A stretch of DNA of 64,000 nucleotides from positions 10,974,001-11,038,000 of the forward strand of contig CP075496.1 in assembly GCA_021613535.1 (NCBI GenBank), written 5' to 3'. Of the stretch, positions 52,413 through 64,000 are shown piece after piece (positions within the stretch are counted from its first letter, which is position 1; each line of letters begins with the position of its first letter). Both the position numbers and the translations under genes were made by a program. The notes below the pieces were generated by a model, which was not told the origin of the DNA, did no database searches, and saw nothing but the letters and a program-made list of their open reading frames with translations. Source of the DNA: Adineta vaga. Taxonomy: Eukaryota; Rotifera.

Positions 52413-53916
52413 ATATGTTTGAAAGACACTTGAACTGTTTTATCGATATACATGCAAACAACGCTTAACGCTTCCTTTTTACTCAATAGACTGTTTATTT
52501 ATTTTATGATAAGAAAAATAAATATTATAATGTTCTTAAATAAAAACAAAAGCCGATGAAATTCTAAACATGGAGAAGATTTCTTTAAAATAATTATTCA
52601 AAACCCAAAAACATATTCTTTCTAATAAGCTCGATTGAAAATAGTTAGAAAATAAGTTTGTCAGGCAATGGATTATATTATTTCGACTATTTTCTATCTA
52701 CTGACAAAATATTGAATAAAACCGATTATATTATCATAAAAAACAAATTACAATGTATACCCTGGATTAATACGAGAGAATTGATTTCCATGATCATTAA
52801 GACCAAGTTCGTGATTTGGTTCGATAACAAAAACGTATCCATAAAATATTTGCATCTCTGAACAGATGATAGCTCTTTTTTTCTTCAGAAAAAGAAATGA
52901 ACAAGCACTTTCCTACAGCATAGAAATGTATCTTGTATGGATGATTTGATAAATTAACGAACTTGTCTAGAAATAATTGTCATGTGTAATTATGCATATA
53001 AAACTATTTGTTCGTACGATGTTTGTCTCTTGTTGTTAGTTAGTCGAGAGAACTGTCAAGTGAATGTTCTTAGGAGAGAAATTGAACGAACAAAGAATTC
53101 ACATTGTCATCAACTCAATAGATCTTCAGTTAAACTAAGAAATTGATTGGAAAGAATATGTAACATGATGTGTAATTATTCATTACAAATCGGACCGATT
53201 CGTGTTTAATATAAAAACGATGACAATAAAAAACAGAAAATTCTATGCAAAAAGAAAAAGAACTTCTGATTAATAATTGACACTTCATTCACGTACACAA
53301 ATAGTGCTGTTTTTAAATAGTCTCCGGATATGCATACAAAAGACGTGAGAGTAACGAAGAGTCAACAGTGGTGACATAGAGATCATAGATAAAAGAAAAC
53401 TATTCTATAGAGTTTTCTTGACATGACTTTGTATTAATAGTTTTTTTGCTCGTGTATCAAAATTTGGTCTTAATCTTCAATGTTCACCACTATATTACTA
53501 AATAAATATCAATTAATATATAAACGAACGTCCTTTTTCATCTCTTTTGGTTCTACATCCATACAATAACATCACAAGAAAGAAGAAAGATGTAAATGTC
53601 GTTGATGAGAAGATCGAGTGTTTCTAACACGAATCATAATATCGAGACTAGTTTTTCTTCATTGTTAAGAACGCTGAGAGAAAACAGAAATAGCGATCCG
53701 CCTCCGCCTTTTTTTCTACATTTTTTTTTCTTCTTTCTCTTCTCGCGCTCATTCTCGACGGCACGATCGAAGAAAGGACAACAACTAATACTATATATAT
53801 TAGTACGCGAAAAAACATTTCTTCTTCTGTTCTATGTTACTATTATGTGCTCAAGTTAGACAGACGTAGGCATCATTAGAAATATCCGCCTGAAAACTAG
53901 AAGACACACACACACC
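52413..53916. other. Spacer and promoter of the MFS gene
   Basis: 1.5 kb, AT-rich, no coding sequence supported. A CT-rich stretch around 53700-53760 and a short CA repeat just before the ATG at 53917 belong to the MFS 5' region. Confidence 0.45.
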
Positions 53917-55793
53917 ATGGTACGTATCAGATTTTTTTCTTCAAGAAAAAAAGAAATTTTCTTAATGGAATTGAATCGATTAGTAATAACCAATGTCTAT
54001 TCTTTTCAGAGATAAGAATTATGAATGCATCATTGACTTTGAGATTGATTGACAACACTTCGATATAAAATTGCATAGAAATTAACTTTTGAAAAACTAC
54101 TTTTGTTTTTTTTCTTTCAAAAACAACCATGTTTTTATCGTTAGAATTACGTATATTTGTTCATTTCTTTAATTTAAATATTTAGAATCTTGATTCAATT
54201 CATCATCATTATGGTGTAATAATTGTTCTTATAACATTTCTAAGTCGAGTTGTATTTAATGGATTTTGTTGGAGTTATGGAACAGTTATTGTGGAATACA
54301 AAAAACAAAATTCAACTTTATCGGATACTGAAATGAGTATGTTATCTAACTTTCTTAGGACATAAGATAAGAAAATATTTTTTTGATTTAGGTTGGATTG
54401 GAAGTGTTGGTCAAAGTTTTGGTGGTATTCTTGCACCATTAATACTTTTGTGTAGTCATCGATTTGGATATCAATTATCATTTGTTGTATCATTAATTAT
54501 TTGTATTGCGTCTTTATTTTTCTCATCGATGGTAAAAAATCTTCATTGGCTTTTGTTAACATATTCACTTCCGTATGGTTTTGCTAATGCATCTATCTTC
54601 ATTCTTGGAACATTAGTTTGTGGTCTATACTTTCCTGCTGGTCAACACCCAAAACATATATTTGTCATGTGTATTATTTCAACTGGATTTCCAATTGGTT
54701 ATCATATCATGAGTGCATATATGTTTTCTACAATTCGAGAAAATGGTTGGCAATCAATGAAAAGACGTGTTGCTCTTATTGAATTACTAGTTACATGTCT
54801 TATTGGTCCATTATTTACAACAAAAGGTCTATTAAATTCTGCACAAGGATATCAATATCCAACGACACCTTTGATTCCAGGCAATAATCGAAAAATTTAT
54901 TATTCAAAACCGATCATTTATTGGATGTTAGGCATATTCTCTGCAATGTGTGCTGTGAACAATTTTCTTCTTCATTTGGTACGTATTTATCTATGAAATT
55001 TTGAGAGAGAAAAAAAAAAGAATCTACAAATAGCAATTTTTGAGAAACAAAAGATGCAAAAAGACATTAGTTTTTAATTGAAATAAAAATTTCCGTTTTC
55101 TATTTTCTTTTCAGCATAGTCATCTGGAATATTTACTTATGTCACCAGCACGCGCTGATCTTTGGTTTCGTTTACATGGTTTATTTGATGCATTATTTCG
55201 TTTATCAATTCCACTTTTGATTCGTTTTTATCCAATTGATATTATTTATTTATTTCCAGCAAGTGTTTTCACGGGTTTAATTGTTTTAACATTGACATTT
55301 GGTTTACTCTATACGAGTTTAAATGCATTAGCAATTTTACCAATTATTTGTAAGTGAAATTGTCTTTTTCTCGGAAGATTTTATGAATAATTTTGTTTTG
55401 ATTATAGTATTTAGCTTTACATCTGCTGTAGTCACAGCATTACAATATACAGTTTCGAATCGAATCTTTGAAGAAGATCGAACTGAACAAGGTTATATCT
55501 ATCATGTTATTATTACAAGTCTTGGAACAATTGTAGGTCCTGTTGTTGGAGGTAAGATATTTGAAGAAATGAAATATGAATGTATTGTATTTTGTTTTTT
55601 AGGTTTATTTCTTGATATGACAGGAAGTTATAAAGCAATCATTCCAACATCAATTTTCTTTCTATTCGTTAGTTTTATTTCATTTGGAGCAACAATATTA
55701 TTGTTAAATAAGAAAAAAGCGAACGAACTTGAAGAAAGTCAAACAGCATCGATTCATCAACATGATAATGTTGCATATGGTTCATCTTATTAA
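53917..55793 (+). CDS. MFS transporter, SLC16/monocarboxylate-carrier-like
   Basis: Multi-pass membrane carrier, 453 residues. Exons: 53917..53919, 54186..54336, 54392..54978, 55115..55349, 55408..55793. The first coding exon is only the ATG, in a CACCATGG context, directly followed by donor GTACGT; exon 2 starts in phase 0. TM1 begins HHHYGVIIVLITFLSRVVFNGFCWSYG, then WIGSVGQSFGGILAPL, as in SLC16. There are about 11-12 hydrophobic segments, a long loop between TM6 and TM7 (54780-54920) and YTVSNRIFEEDRTEQGYIY...GPVVGGKIFE in the last exon. Substrate unknown; the SLC16 Asp/Arg positions could not be checked with confidence. Confidence 0.85.
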
Positions 55794-55955
55794 ACTGATC
55801 AAAATGAGACAATTCTCATAGTAATCAAATCAATACTTTTGAACTTGTTTTCATTGCTTTAACATAGATACATATATCTGTATATGTAAAATCTTATTGT
55901 GAAAGTTAGATTTAGTTTGTCTATCTTAATGTTAAAAAAAAGCGTGTTCATTGTT

Positions 55956-57237
55956 TTATGGAATTTTATTTTCTATTTCTTGTTTTTTGTTTTGTTGTGC
56001 AAGTATTTGTGCGTTTCGATTTGGTTCACTTGTTTGAAGAAAGTGATCGTAACCATCACTATCACATTCAACTAATTGATCTAAACAGTTACTAAGAACA
56101 AGATTCATTCGATTTCGTTGTTCAATAGGTGATTGTGCATATTTAGTAATTAGTTTTCGTTGTCTTTCAAGACGTTTTTCATAATCTGATTGATTAGGAA
56201 GAGGATTTTGTAACCATTGATCGTTACTATTTTCTAATGGTGCTTTAAATTGTGGTAGTAAACAACCGTAGATATGCCGTTTTCTTTCATCAATAGGATT
56301 TTTTGATTGAATGTGAGATTGAGAATGATTAATTGAAGGAAGAGAATTTTCATCGATGTCGAGAATATGTTTTACACGAGTACGTTCTTTAATCGACATT
56401 TTTGATCGATAATAGATTTGTCGTCGAGTTTCTTTATGTAAATAATCAAACTGACGACGTAATTGTGTTCCACGAGCTATCTGTTGATGATCATACCAAC
56501 GTAGAAGATAAACAAGACGACAACGTTGTCGTTCAAATTCAGCAAAAAGTGAACGTTGTGTACGTGAGACAGGATCAAACCTAAAAAAAAACCAATTGAT
56601 TATATTGGATTTTCTCCATAAATCAAGTTTGGTAATCTTTAATGAAATAGAATTTCACAATCACCACATGCAAACAAAACACCGTAAGTGATTTTTCCAT
56701 ATCTTTTGGTTAAGAGTTCTCCACGTAGTTGAGTATCTAAGTGTCTATTGTGTATATTATTTTTCAACAATTAGAGCAATTGTTATTAGAATGAAATAAA
56801 ACTTCTTCTTTTATTTGCATCGATGTATATGGATCTTTTTCGAAAATTTTTTATCGAACATATGGATGATTGCTTAGATAACGTCGTATAATAGAGATAA
56901 AAAAAAACATATTAACGCATAATGAAAGTCGTCAAGTACACTTTATTGTCTTCGTACAAAAATCTTTTTTCCCTTTCGATACATTTTGTGTATTATCTTG
57001 TGTTTTTTTTTCATTCATAAGATAGAAAGTATAAAAATAAATTTATGTTCATTTTCTATGAGAGAAAATATCTTTTTTATCACATATGTTTATATCGTGT
57101 TTTCTAACACTAAAAAGTATTACCGGAAAAATAAAACCTCTCAGTATATATAATACTGATATCAATCAATCGTATGAGAAGAATTATTTTACTTACTGTT
57201 TAAGAAGATCGTTAGGGTCGACGAGAACGTCATCCAT
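55956..57237 (-). CDS. Uncharacterised basic, helix-rich protein (221 aa)
   Basis: Two exons (57237..57197 and 56580..55956) join exactly in frame to 221 residues, with an intron of 616 nt, long for this genome. It starts MDDVLVDPNDLLKQFDP, followed by a strongly charged Arg/Gln-rich helical stretch (residues about 20-75: RTQRSLFAEFERQRCR, LRRQFDYLHKETRRQ), then LLPQFKAPLE and NPLPNQSDYEKRLERQRKLI. No signal or membrane segment. The family is not recognised. It is tail-to-tail with the MFS gene, 162 bp between stops. Confidence 0.72.
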
Positions 57238-57444
57238 ACTTTCGATTGTTTGTGAAAAAAGAAAAAAGAAAATGAAATGAAAATAATACAATTGAAATTA
57301 ATCCAATTGCATTATGGACAAAATTTGCATATTTTTAATCATTAGAATTTGTTTGTTGCAAGAGAAAAAGAAGAAAACCTACACATTTTATTATGTATAA
57401 CAATAGTCGTCTGGTGACGGTTATTAGTTCGAGAAAGGCTGTTA

Positions 57445-58818
57445 TTAAAATCGTTGCTGTTGTGGTGGAATTGGAGGTGTTGCTTGTTGACGTGGTTGAT
57501 TGGGAAATGAACTTCTTTGTGGTCTAAATTGTGGTCGTGAATCTGGAAAAGGATGTTGTGGTCTCGGTGGCTGCGGCTGTTGTTGAAAACGTTGTTGTTG
57601 CTGTTGCTGTTGCTGTTGCTGAAAACGTTGTTGCTGTTGTTGTTGAAAATGTTGTTGTTGTTGAAAGAACTGTTGCTGTTGATGAAAATGTTGTTGTTGT
57701 TGTAGATTTTCTTGATAAGCTTGTTGTTGATAAACTTCCGTAACCAATTGTCTAACTTGTGCTTCGTTCATAACAAATCGTTGTCCATTCATTGTTACCA
57801 TGTAGTAAGCTTCCTGAGCATTACCATTAGTACCATCAGTACCATTAGTATCACTGGTACCATTCACTCCATCAGCACTGAAGCTAGAAGGATCTATATC
57901 ATCCATTGCTTCAATTAGAATTCCTTGAGCTGACATCATCGGATGATAATGTTGAACTCCGGGTTGATAAAACATCGGTCCTGGATGCATATGTTGCTGT
58001 TGCTGGTGAGCCTGAATAAATTCTTCAGGAATTCCTTGTCGGCGTTGTTGTTGTTGATGATGTTGATGGAAAAAGGCGGCAGCAGCACCGACTGGCATAG
58101 TTAGGACAGGTGGAGGAATGTAGTCTTGATTGGAAAAGAATTGAGAAGCATGCGAATGAAAATATTGTTGATGTTTATTACCATAAGCGTCAGACTGTGA
58201 TCTGTGGATTTTTGGTGGATCATCCGGTTCTTCGATGATTGGTTTTGGTGATGATGGATCTGGAGTATCATTTGAATCCTCATCAGGACCAAGTTCAACG
58301 ATCAGAGGACTCCTAACACCATTTTTATGTCCATTTTGATCATGTCGTGCTGAATCTCCTTTATTTGGATCTAAAATATGCGAAGATTAAAATGAATTGA
58401 TTTTCTAAACTAAACAAGACAAAATACGAACTAATTAGTTTTTGTAATGCATAGTAGAGTATTTCTCCTCCATCTGGTGAACGTCTGAGAAAATCATGTT
58501 TAGTTAATAATGCCAATGCTTGACCTTGAAGTTCCAATAACGGAAGAAAAGAAAATAATTACATAATTATCATTTCATATTTGACTTACCGTTCATTTCA
58601 AACTTTTCCACTGTTGCTTTTCTCAATTCAAATCTTTTACATTGTTCTTTTATCCATTGGTGTACTTCAATTGATGACCATTTTGTTACATCTTTCTTAT
58701 CGACAGATTTTGAAGGATGTTTGTCAATATCACCAACGGATAACGAATTTGCTATACCTTTCTTATTCCCGTTACCCATGGCTATAGCATTGGGAGTAGA
58801 GGTTGTTGTTGTTGTCAT
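57445..58818 (-). CDS. PNT (Pointed/SAM)-domain protein with poly-Q tail, no ETS domain
   Basis: Three exons on the minus strand from ATG 58818 (stop in frame upstream). The Pointed domain, encoded at about 58690-58430, runs from KWSSIEVHQWIK through FEMNG and ALALLTKHDFLRRSP to GGEILYYALQKLI, very close in pattern to the ETV6/Yan PNT domain. After it there is no ETS DNA-binding domain; instead an acidic/Pro linker, a region ending MVTMNGQRFVMNEAQVRQLVTEVY, and a Gln-rich tail with many CAG/CAA tracts (57720-57560). This layout recalls Drosophila Mae/Edl, a PNT-only regulator of ETS factors. Mae is much shorter, so the match is of domain logic, not proven orthology. Confidence 0.82.
57563..57725 (-). 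repeat. Poly-Gln CAA/CAG coding repeat
   Basis: Mixed CAA/CAG codons with interspersed Phe, Arg and His give several Gln runs in the tail of the PNT protein. Codon mixing suggests selection or old expansion rather than a fresh microsatellite. Confidence 0.85.
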
Positions 58819-61800
58819 ATGCGTTATTGAATCTACGTTTTCTCTTTTCTCATACAATTCGACATTGATGTGGTGATGAATTGGCGACAAAAACCAATAA
58901 CAAACTACGAGACGTGTTGTTTATAGTCAAGAGCTGATGGTTACAACGTAGGAAATAACGAAAAAGAAAAAATATTAATATCAGAATAGACAAGTTTCTA
59001 CATTGAAATGAGTCAGCGAAAACGTCAGCAGAAAAAATACACAATCACACAGTCTCCTTGTTTTGTAACGTTTTTATTGTTTACCATATAATTGATCAAA
59101 ATTATCGATATATAATACAAAAGAAAATTTAGACATGGTTTGCTTTTCATTATTTTCACAAAACAAATGATATATTAACATATCTGACTAAAGATCAAAA
59201 TCTTTTTAGTTTTTTTTTGAACAGAATTAGATGACAGATATGATAACCATGACATCAGCCAATTTTTGTGAGGCTTTTTTTTCTATTTCATACCAACTAA
59301 TTCAGAGTCACTCAAGCATAGTTTTTCATTTAGGTATACAAGAATATGAAATATTTGATATTCACCTGTATACATGCATATTGCTTATTTACATAGATAC
59401 TATATAATTCAAAATTTGGTTCCGTAGTTTTTCAATTTTGTATAAAAAATAAAAGAAATTGAGCATCATCATTATTCAATATCGACGTCAATAATATACA
59501 TTATAATTTCTAATTATTCATCGATTGTACCGAGCAACAGACAGTTTCCTATTTTTTTTTATAATGATATAAATGAAGCAGATGTTAATTTGAATCGAAA
59601 GAGTTTCAATTGAAAATAATAAAGAAACATCGTTTTAATTTTATTCGAATATTCTCGGCGAATAATATGATTTACTGTAACTATTTAGAATTGAGCTGAG
59701 TATATGCTCAGCCGTTGTTCTTGAACATTTTATATGACAAAATATGTACAAAGCTGCAACAGAATCGAATATTTGTATTGATTTTTACTGTTTCAAATTA
59801 ATATAAAATAGATACCAAAGAAAAATGGCATGTGACATAAATCGTTATTACTAATTCTAATATTCATATAACTTAATAGTCATATTTCTGATCACAATGA
59901 TTTGTATTTTTTGAATAGTTCTGAGCAATGTTTGCATGTCATGTTATGAATGCAATTTTGATTTCATCAACTAATCGTTACTCTGTAGAGATTTATCTTC
60001 TTTAATATTCGTTGATAAATAGAACAACAAGTGAAGTAGAACAAATATATCAATAGAGATTTTTGATGAAGGATCGTAATGATTTCTCCAAATATAAATA
60101 GTATTTATGTACAAACAACGAAATCGTTCAAGAATATCGGATATCATCATTGAAGTTGATGTTCATAAGAAAACCAGGTTTGGATACGATCTATATCAAT
60201 AGGATGAATAGTATTTGTTCTCATCTTAATACTATGACACTGTTTCCTACATAACGTAGTACTCTATAAAAATACACAAATTAAAATTCGTCAGACATTT
60301 CGAGTCCTTTCAAAAGATTACTAATCTTAATACAACGAAGAAAAATTTACTATCTATTCAATTAAAATTAAATTAAACATGCAATTATAACGTTTAATAA
60401 TTGTTCATATTTACGAATAATACACACAATATTAGATCGTTACTGTTACTGAATTCGAAATGACTATGCTAACCAATGATTTGTTCTCTTGAGTACATAT
60501 AAAAATATAAATTAGTAATCGAAACTGTTAGCAGAATTGATTACTTAATTTTATAATGAATCTACAGTAGTAATTCTAGTTTGTAGGATATAAACTATAT
60601 TCAATTTCCGTTGAAAACATTTCATGCGACTTTTCATACGTACAGAATTATTTTCTCTAATCTGAACTTTTTTTGTCTAACCTCAATATGACGTATTCTG
60701 TATCTTTAGAGTACATTTTTTTTTTGAAAAGAAACACATTAACATTATCGAATCAATTAACTTGTCACCTAATATTTCTCTATCGAGATGATTGCCATTT
60801 ACATGGAATATTCAAGTGCATATTTAGTTGTTTGATATTGTCTCTTCTCAAATAATCTTCACATGTATAAATCCACTAACTGTCAGTATTTCTATAAGTA
60901 TAACTGAGTTATACAGATATTCTGTATACATATTTAACATCATTTCGATACGTATAAATCAATTTTCAAGGTTCGATCTATTAATATATAACTTGTTCAA
61001 TTGAACTACTAGTACATTTTGATATACATATCGTTCTATATGCTTATAAATGATGAAGCAACAATGTTTCGACCTTTTATAACTTTATATATTTATGCAA
61101 CTAGGAAAAAAAGACGTCTGTAGAATTAATTACTCATTTTCCTATTATTTTGACAGCTAGTTGATCAAATCGACAAAAAGACAGAGAGAGAGAGAGAGAA
61201 AGAAGGACATTCCCTCTGACGTCACATATTCTTTCTATGCTCATATATATTCTCACATTGATATAGATTCAAACCATATTATTGCACCTATACTTCACGA
61301 CATCAACGCAAAACGCTCATTTTCTACCAATCGTTATAACAGTGAATTTTGTTTCTTGGAACAAGAACGACAGTATCAAGTAAGATGATTATGATTATCA
61401 TTTGAATATGTAACTTCGAATAGGCCCCCTTTCTAAAAATCTGTAGTCAATTTTGATTGAAAATATTTCATATAAAATCAAACGATTTCGAGCTTGATTG
61501 ACATTTATTTGTCATATATAATTATAATCAACATCAAAACAACCATTCATTTGATTTAACAATTTCAAATGATCAATTTCGAATAGTTTTAAATAGTAAC
61601 AATTTTTCTATTCAAACTATAGTTTATAGAAAAATAAAAAGGAAGTCATGCTCATTTCTATACTGACTCATAATTCGTTTAAAAAAAATCGAAATTGAAA
61701 GACTATTAACATTATGGTTAGTAAACTGATTTTTATCAGTGCAAAAAAAAATTACTTTATGTTTTAGGAGCATTACGACTCAAGCATATAAAATATAGAG

Positions 61801-62747
61801 TGCTTTGAAAGATATCTGATAAGAAATCGGACATTTTGACTCAATACATTTGCACTATACACAATGACTTTTTAAAATCAAAATCGTTCTGTTCTTCCTT
61901 GACAAATGCAGCAAATCATTTGCTAATGTTAATTACTAGAGAAATTTATATATTTTGTTATCATAGTGATATATCATTTTTATATAAGATCGTCTAGATC
62001 ATTGTAATTACATACAGAGAACAAAACAATTATTTTAACAGTTGACAATTTCATATGACACCTGTACGGATAAATATTATATAAATGACAGACGATTTTT
62101 GTCGTTAATAATATTTATTGCGTCGAACGAAAACATATCAAAGTACGTAGATATTTTGTTTGATTTAGCCGTATTATTGTTAGTACAAAGAAATATTTCT
62201 AGGGCAAAGTATATTCGAGGTATTGACGTTAAAAGGTGATGACATGAATTGAAATGAACTTTCTTAATCGGAAACATTTTCAATTCCTTTTTCTACTCTT
62301 CTCTTCTCGTTTCGTTTCTTTAACAAAGCATGAAAAAAATTTATTTAAGGATTTAAGAAAATTGCCCTTGTTTAAGTCACATACACGGTAGTTATTAAAT
62401 GATGCAGACACTGCTTATCGTATACATCGTGTATATTTTCATTAACAGTATCTCATTTTAAAGCTCGAATCACATTTAGAAAAGTGCTTGTCTAAAGAGA
62501 GTGAAGCATGACTAAATGATATCTTAATATTCATCTATAAAATACAGATAAAGAAATATCATACTAGGCAGAGGTAAGTCTCTCTATATTTCACTTTTTT
62601 TCCTGTTCTATCAAATATTATTGAGAATGATAGGAAAAAATTGCATTGTAGACGCCTTCATTTCTGTCTCATCATCGAAGTGTCATGTATTGATGGCTAA
62701 TGGCAAGTATGGCCTGCCTAAATGAAACAAATCATACGATTGAATGC

Positions 62748-62757
62748 GGCGCGAAAA
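62748..62757 (-). promoter_or_regulatory. E2F-like site upstream of the PIM-like kinase
   Basis: GGCGCGAAAA (reverse complement TTTTCGCGCC) matches the E2F consensus TTTSSCGC and stands out in AT-rich DNA, about 560 bp upstream of the kinase ATG. Sequence match only. Confidence 0.3.
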
Positions 62758-62902
62758 GAAAAAGAAAATGAATGTATAAATGGATAGATGTTTATCTATG
62801 TGCTGCTATATCGTGCCCATCAATCATATATAAAATATATATATGTGATTTGAAGGCAAGAAAACGTCAACACAGAAAAAGGAAGAATGAAAGAAGATTT
62901 GA

Positions 62903-62910
62903 TGACGTCA
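62903..62910. promoter_or_regulatory. CRE-type octamer upstream of the PIM-like kinase
   Basis: Perfect TGACGTCA about 400 bp upstream of the kinase ATG and just upstream of the putative first intron. Could be bound by CREB/ATF/AP-1-class bZIPs. Sequence match only. Confidence 0.35.
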
Positions 62911-63308
62911 ATATTTGATAGACAATAGCTCATTAAAACCAATGTTCGTTTTCTTTTTTTTTTTTTTGAAAAACTGTCTTTTGATTTTGACCATGTCTGT
63001 TTGACAGAACAGAAAACAGGTAAGTATAGTTCTTTCTTTCCTCTCTTTCTTTTCGTATATTTGTATATATGTGTACATTTATGATCATAAACGTAATTAG
63101 ACGCCGCTCTTATGCTATTCATTGAAGCATGAATAAATGTATGGACGAATGTCTCTAGTTCAGATCATTTCATTTCATTCAGAAGCACACAAAGATGACC
63201 TCTTTGCTGTACCTGAATTACAAAATATATCTTGTCTTTTCTCTTTCATTGGTTTTAAGCACAAAGACGTCTTGATTATTCTATTCTCTTATTTCTACTC
63301 CTATAGAT

Positions 63309-64000
63309 ATGACTACTCGGGTCATTGATAGTCAATGGACAATTGAGTCTGTTCCATGGAGTATGCCACCACCACCACAACTTGTTTCAAGTAAAAATAA
63401 TTCACCTACCAATGCTTTTGGTGATTATATTTATCCAAAAAGTGAACGATTAGTAAGATCAATTGATTTCGTTTTTTGTTTTTGTCTAGTTTTGTTGATT
63501 AATTTCTTGTAGACGCCGACATATATGGGTAGTAATTTCCTTGAATTTCACAAGCTCTATAGCGATCGATCATTAATAACACCCAAACTACCAACAATAC
63601 AAAATGCAAACAAAATAATTAAAAAAACATTCAATCGAGAGTACCGAACATTAAATTGTTTGGGTAAGGGCGGTTTTGGACAAGCATTTGATGGACGACG
63701 ACGATCAGATAATACACAGGTTGTTATTAAATTTCTACCAAAAGATCGTATACTCAATTGGGGAACGTTCGATGGAGTATGCAAACGAATTTATTTCATT
63801 TCAAAAATCAATAAGAAAAGTTTTTTCATTTTCTTCTTCTGTAGAAACGTGTACCATATGAAATTGAAATTCTTTGGCGTCTTCGTGGTGTACCCGGTGT
63901 AATAAAAATCTTAGAACATTTTGAAGAACCAGATCGTTTTATTTATGTAATGGAGAAGATTCCTAATTCGTGTACACTATTCGATTTTGTGATGAAAAGT
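63309..64000 (+). CDS. PIM: PIM-like Ser/Thr kinase, N-terminal part
   Basis: Three exons are visible (63309..63452, 63513..63776, 63845 onward) and the gene runs off the window. After an 85-residue N-terminus comes the glycine loop LGKGGFG (residues 98-104) and the ATP-anchoring Lys121 in VVIKFLPKDRI. The next segments, WGTFDGKRVPYEIEIL and GVPGVIKILEHFEEPDRFIYVME followed by LFDFVM, match PIM kinases (KDRI-x-W, RVP-x-E, GVI-x-L-x-x-W/HFE-x-PD). The catalytic HRD and DFG motifs are beyond the edge. PIM kinases are constitutively active survival/growth kinases regulated mainly at transcription. The N-terminal extension is longer than in vertebrate PIM1. Confidence 0.88.

Larger units (their letters stand above)
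58819..63308. other. Long divergent spacer upstream of the PIM-like kinase
   Basis: About 4.5 kb with no coding sequence or RNA gene recognised. Contains TGACGTCA at 61217-61224 and 62903-62910, an E2F-like GGCGCGAAAA at 62748-62757, and a donor ACAG|GTAAGT near 63018 that with the acceptor CCTATAG ending at 63306 defines a probable 5'-UTR intron of the kinase gene. Confidence 0.5.

Noticed and set aside
53596-53859. 87-codon plus-strand frame upstream of the MFS gene
   Set aside because: Phe/Ser-rich from a pyrimidine-rich promoter stretch, no splice join to the transporter frame.
57531-57743. Val/Ala-rich plus-strand frame
   Set aside because: Complement of the poly-Gln CAA/CAG tract of the PNT protein; shadow of a repeat.

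Overview
The window is eukaryotic nuclear DNA from a small AT-rich animal genome. Genes are split by short GT-AG introns, mostly 45-80 nt, and most lie 0.2-4 kb apart on alternating strands with no operon logic. The gene set is metazoan: a kirre/nephrin-type Ig receptor, a peptide-type GPCR, FNDC3, NEDD4, PIM kinase, TPPP, calaxin, an ETV6-type Pointed domain protein and an AP-1/ATF bZIP. Together with a fungal/bacterial-type GH5 exo-beta-1,3-glucanase that carries animal-style introns, this is what I would expect of a bdelloid rotifer (Adineta/Rotaria type). That placement is inference, not a database match.

Layout. 0-9 kb: 5' part of a CYP3-clan cytochrome P450 (minus), a complete GH5 glucanase (minus), and head-to-head with it a 542-residue hexokinase-fold protein whose catalytic motifs are all degraded (plus). 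9-14 kb: a five-exon rhodopsin-family GPCR. 14.6-20.4 kb: a NEDD4-type C2-WW3-HECT ubiquitin ligase and a membrane phospholipase B (both minus). 21-23 kb: a small EF-hand protein, CHCHD4/MIA40, and an unknown 130-residue ORF divergent from it. 23-26 kb: probably decayed coding sequence. 26-29 kb: a five-Ig transmembrane adhesion receptor. 29.7-38.1 kb: FNDC3 (nine FN3 domains, C-terminal anchor) with an apparent alternative first exon. 42-48 kb: TPPP, a bZIP factor, calaxin and AHSA1. 49-58.8 kb: an intronless protein with seven 21-residue repeats, a two-RRM hnRNP-like protein, a tiny Cys/His-rich ORF, an MFS/SLC16-like carrier whose start codon stands alone in exon 1, an uncharacterised basic/coiled protein, and a PNT-domain/poly-Q protein without an ETS domain. 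63.3-64 kb: the 5' end of a PIM-like kinase, cut by the window edge.

The most unusual items are the hexokinase-like pseudoenzyme sharing a 620-bp divergent intergenic region (with a perfect 14-bp inverted repeat) with a glucose-releasing glucanase, the 21-residue repeat protein, the 45-residue zinc-ligand-rich ORF, and the Mae-like PNT protein. Exon joins given below were worked out by hand from splice sites and frame. For nine spliced genes (GH5, hexokinase-like, GPCR, CHCHD4, TPPP, bZIP, RRM, MFS and the 221-aa unknown) the summed exon length is a multiple of three and ends in a stop, which supports them.
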